A DNA stretch of 64,000 nucleotides from Rhabditoides inermis (taxonomy: Eukaryota; Nematoda; Chromadorea; Rhabditida; Rhabditidae): the NCBI GenBank assembly GCA_963966185.1, contig CAWZYM010000087.1:550001-614000 (forward strand), read 5' to 3'. The notes beneath the pieces were generated by a model. That model saw only the letters and a program-made list of their open reading frames with translations, did not search any database and was not told the origin of the DNA. Positions 61,129 through 64,000 of this stretch are shown here, one piece after another. The stretch's first letter is position 1. Each line of letters opens with the position of its first letter. Position numbers and translations under genes: made by a program.

Positions 61129-61703
61129 ATGACGTATTTCACCAACTGGGACGAGTTCACGAAGGCCGTCGAGCGCCTTCACTCCGCCAACCCAGAGAAA
61201 TGCAGGTAAACGGTGGAAATTTATGTTTTGTTTCATTACTACATTTTCAAATCTCAATAGAGAAGTGTTTTGCATACAATTTCATGTTTAATCTTTACCA
61301 AAATGTTTGTGTTCGTTCGGGTGCAAGCGGCCAATATGGATTATGGCAAATGGATGACGATTTTTACCGGCACATGGATTTCATTTGTATTTTTACATTA
61401 CTTCACAATTGTTACGTTGCTGATACGGCAGTAACAAAGACATAAATCTTATTTGCAGGTTTGTCACCAAGTACAACCACAAGGACGCGAAGATAGTCGT
61501 GAAGATGACCGACGATGTCGGTGGGTGCGTTTTGTTTTTGTTTTGATTATAATCAACAAATATTTGTGGTTTCTCTTGCCCGTTTGCAGTTTATCATGTT
61601 GTATGTTTCAGTGTGCCTGCAGTACAGCTCAAACCAGATGCAGGACGTGCATCGCATCCAGAAGCTCAGCGCCACGCTTATGCGCTCCATTGCCTCCAAC
61701 TGA
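61129..61703 (+). CDS. SRP9: Signal recognition particle 9 kDa subunit
   Basis: Three exons, 61129-61205, 61459-61520 and 61612-61703, give 76 aa; human SRP9 is 86. The protein starts MTYFTNWDEF and has AVERLHSANPEKCRFVTKYNH, VVKMTDDVVCLQYSSNQMQD and RIQKLSATLMRSI. It aligns end to end with human SRP9 (TWEEFSRAAEKLY..., KVTDDLVCLVYKTDQAQDV, KIEKFHSQLMRL). SRP9 pairs with SRP14 on the Alu domain of SRP RNA to pause translation. The ATG follows a tgattcag acceptor directly, so a 5' UTR intron is likely. The short C-terminus lacks the human tail. A decayed copy of exon 2 lies just downstream. Confidence 0.94.
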
Positions 61704-61810
61704 AACGTATGACAAACTCGTACTATTTTTTTTTACATTTTACAAAACATATTCGTTTAAATTTTATTAATATATTATGTATGTTATATATGATATACCA
61801 AGAAGCTCGT

Positions 61811-61845
61811 TGCAGGTTTGTCTCCAAGTATGCCAACTTGGCGTA
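61811..61845 (+). pseudogene. Decayed duplicate of SRP9 exon 2
   Basis: GTTGCAGGTTTGTCTCCAAG copies the acceptor and start of exon 2 (61453-61472, TTGCAGGTTTGTCACCAAG). Similarity fades after about 35 bp. It lies about 110 bp past the SRP9 stop, same strand, with no donor. Confidence 0.7.
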
Positions 61846-62659
61846 TGAAACCAATAATCGCCTCCAGTCGTTGTATCATCTCTCATTCTTCTAGTATTCT
61901 TTATACTATACCTATCACAATTTATATCTTCCTTTTTTTGATGCGTCCGTTTGTCTGTGATGTTTGTTGTCTGTTGCACTGTACTTGTCACTGTACAGAT
62001 AAACAAGAATATTTGAACGATGAACTTGATCGAATTTGTGTCTTAGAAGTGCTTGCGTAAAGATTCTTTGTATCTTAATCCAATTCACTGACATCAAATC
62101 GTAATCTCCGAAGCAGAAACAACTATATAGAACGTAGTGGTAAGTTCGCAATCAGAAAGTGCACCGCTTGCCTCTCTTCTCGCGGTTAGAGACGCTTAGG
62201 GAGTACTAAAATGGGGGAGAGCCAGATCCGTGTCGCGTGCCCATCATTCGCGTGCGGCGGTTGCCAGGTGCACAGCCATATCTCGCTGATTCTGACTATA
62301 GTTGCCCTCTTTGAAGGGCGTTCAAAAACGCTGATTCTGACTATAGTTGCCCTCTTTGAAGGGCGTTCCAAAATTGGTGCGAGGCGGTTGAGAGATTGAC
62401 CGGTTGTGCGCCGGTGAACACCCGCCGTTCGCTCCACCTTTCATGACCAATCTCTCGGTTGGAAATGAGGAACAACCTCTCTTAAAAGGCCGCGGCGCGC
62501 AACTCGAGCCGGGTGTCACCCCTCACTAGCCCCGCCCATTGATGACTCATCAACCATTCGATGACATATCAAAGCGCTAAGTGTGTTTTTTGATAATATC
62601 TGTCGGATACGTTTCGCCAATCTTTTGTCTATAAATAAAAACATGAAAATAGATTTTTA
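61846..62659. other. Convergent 3' region between SRP9 and the right-edge gene
   Basis: About 800 bp, largely unique. It includes a 45-bp perfect-length tandem duplication and a GAGAGATTG...CAATCTCTC inverted pair around 62390-62455. No gene seen. Confidence 0.55.
62285..62374. repeat. 45-bp tandem duplication
   Basis: Units 62285-62329 and 62330-62374 differ at only a few 3' bases. Each contains GCCCTCTTTGAAGGGCG, itself a small palindrome. Confidence 0.9.
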
Positions 62660-62743
62660 TCACTGTGTCTTGTCGTACAACCGTCGCTCCTCCTCATTCG
62701 TCCTGATGGCGCGCCAGGCGTGGAGCGATGAGCTGAAATACCC

Positions 62744-62782
<39 letters not shown>

Positions 62783-63940
62783 CCCTCTCCTATACCCCAT
62801 CTTGGCCACCAGCTCCACCACCGTATAGCCCACCACCGCGATCCAGGCGAGTGCCAGGATGTCGATGGTGTGACTATGGAACGTGAACACTGCTGGGTCG
62901 CACGCATCCCGTGGAAGGGTGGTGAAGGAGACGGGAGAAGAAGAGGAGAGCCATAGCGGACGGCGCGCGTCTGCAATGTGAACCTCCACTACTTTATAGC
63001 GCTCTAACGCTACGTAACGCTGATTGACCCCCGCATCTCCTTCCTGTTCATTAGGACTGCCTACACAGACTGTCCCCACTCCGTAGATTTATGTCAGTCA
63101 TTAACGCTTTCGCAACGCAGCGCGACGCTATGTAACGCTCTCGTAACCACGGCCCGGCGCGCGTTCACTGATTTGCGTGACGGTAGACGCACGCGACGCA
63201 CACGCGACGCGTCTCCCATGTTAAAGAAAAATAAGCTCATCATCATTGTCAATTTCTGAGAGGTTGCGAACGTGGTCTCATGGTCTAGTGGTTAGCGAGC
63301 GCGGGCAGTGATCTGTTTATCGCAGGTTCGATTCCGTTCGCTGCTACAAGTTTTGCTAAATTGTTTGAGCCATCCGCGACGCGGAACTGATGCGCAGCGT
63401 GCGTCTGAGTTCACCGGTCAGTGAACAAATGAGTGACACTACGGCCGGGCCATGGTAACGGTAACGTTACGGCGCTACGCAAATCTCTCATAACGCTGGT
63501 CCCACCTCGCAACAGCTCGCTCATCTCCCGCTCGCTCAGATGGAGACTGTCCACATGGACCGCGTGCAGGCGGGTGTCGTTGAAGAGAGACTCGTGCTGG
63601 AGGAGGGCGAAGCGGGGCTGCAACTCTTCTGATAACTGTTTCGGATTGGCGAAGAAGAAGAATAACGGGAGACTCGATTATGCATCGAAACTCGTTTTTT
63701 TCTTCAATTTTTTCTCTTGAGATTTTTAGATCTTTTTGAGGTGAATGTCTCGTGTTGGAGGAGCGCTGAGCGGAGCTGGAAGGAGGAGAATGGCATGTTA
63801 TCTCTCGCGCAACGTGTTATGTCGTTGCTTGAATGTCTTGTTTCGGCTGATCACAATAAGTTTATCAATCACTTACCGTTTCACTATCCTCGCCGGGCAC
63901 TTTTGTCGGATTATAGAGAGCGGCGGTGGAGTGAACGATC
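62660..63940 (-). CDS. C-terminal part of an unrecognised membrane protein, 5' end off window
   Basis: Four exons join in phase on the minus strand: 63877-63940, 63506-63635, 62796-62970 and 62660-62732, ending in TGA at 62660-62662. They give about 147 residues. The sequence runs ...IVHSTAALYNPTKVPGEDSE, then LFNDTRLHAVHVDSLHLSERE, a Ser-rich RRPLWLSSSSPVSF segment and one hydrophobic helix (DILALAWIAVVGYTVVELV). It ends in a charged cytoplasmic-looking tail, RAIRTNEEERRLYDKTQ. An N-glycosylation site (NDT) lies before the helix, consistent with a lumenal or extracellular domain and a type I topology. I cannot name the family. Further 5' exons lie beyond 64000. Confidence 0.7.
63274..63347 (+). 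repeat. tRNA-like relic within a GCG-rich inverted repeat
   Basis: A box TGGTCTAGTGG (63281-63291) and B box GGTTCGATTCC (63325-63335) match Pol III promoter consensus, but the acceptor and T stems do not pair. Flanks at 63110-63210 and 63370-63490 share GCGACGC/ACGCACGC words in inverted order. It is probably a SINE or a tRNA pseudogene carried by a small element, in an intron of the right-edge gene. Confidence 0.55.
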
Positions 63941-64000
63941 CTGAGAGTGAGGCTGGGTGAGAGAGCGGGAGAGAGAGAGAGAGAGGGAGGGAGAAAGAGA

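Overview
This is intron-dense animal nuclear DNA. Spliced genes with GT-AG introns fill the window. The clearest animal marker is a MAB21-like gene nested inside a neurobeachin/LRBA gene. Introns are mostly 50-1000 bp and are loaded with (GA)n/(CT)n tracts, short word repeats and small palindromic transposons. I cannot name the species. One neurobeachin-type gene carrying one MAB21L gene fits an invertebrate better than a vertebrate, which has two such pairs.

Layout, left to right: (1) 22-1647, minus: unrecognised secreted Cys-rich protein whose Pro-rich 3' part runs off the left edge. (2) 2451-37582, minus: a complete neurobeachin/LRBA (BEACH-WD40) gene of about 79 exons. My phase-consistent reading gives about 2,654 aa. 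(3) Two genes lie on the opposite strand inside its introns: MAB21L (11508-13605, 9 exons, 362 aa) and a small spliced ORF of unknown function (9080-9771) carried in a hAT-like insertion. (4) 39446-48322, minus: CHP1, an EF-hand calcineurin B homologous protein. (5) 49112-50472, plus: an 88-aa single-pass membrane protein, divergent from CHP1. (6) 51086-56131, minus: SLC30A9/ZnT9. (7) 57366-60783, plus: a PDIA5-like protein disulfide isomerase ending in KDEL. (8) 61129-61703, plus: SRP9. (9) 62660-63940, minus: the 3' part of an unrecognised membrane protein that runs off the right edge.

The genes are mostly housekeeping or secretory-pathway: vesicle trafficking (LRBA), signal recognition (SRP9), ER folding (PDIA5), zinc transport (SLC30A9) and Na+/H+ exchanger regulation (CHP1). 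They form no operon. What stands out is the structure of the noncoding DNA. It holds a Harbinger-like palindromic element whose arms carry tRNA-like Pol III boxes, repeated small duplications of exon edges and splice sites inside neighbouring introns, and intron repeats that often start at the 5' splice site and keep a strand polarity across the 35-kb LRBA gene. The MAB21L-in-LRBA nesting matches the arrangement in vertebrates and is probably very old.
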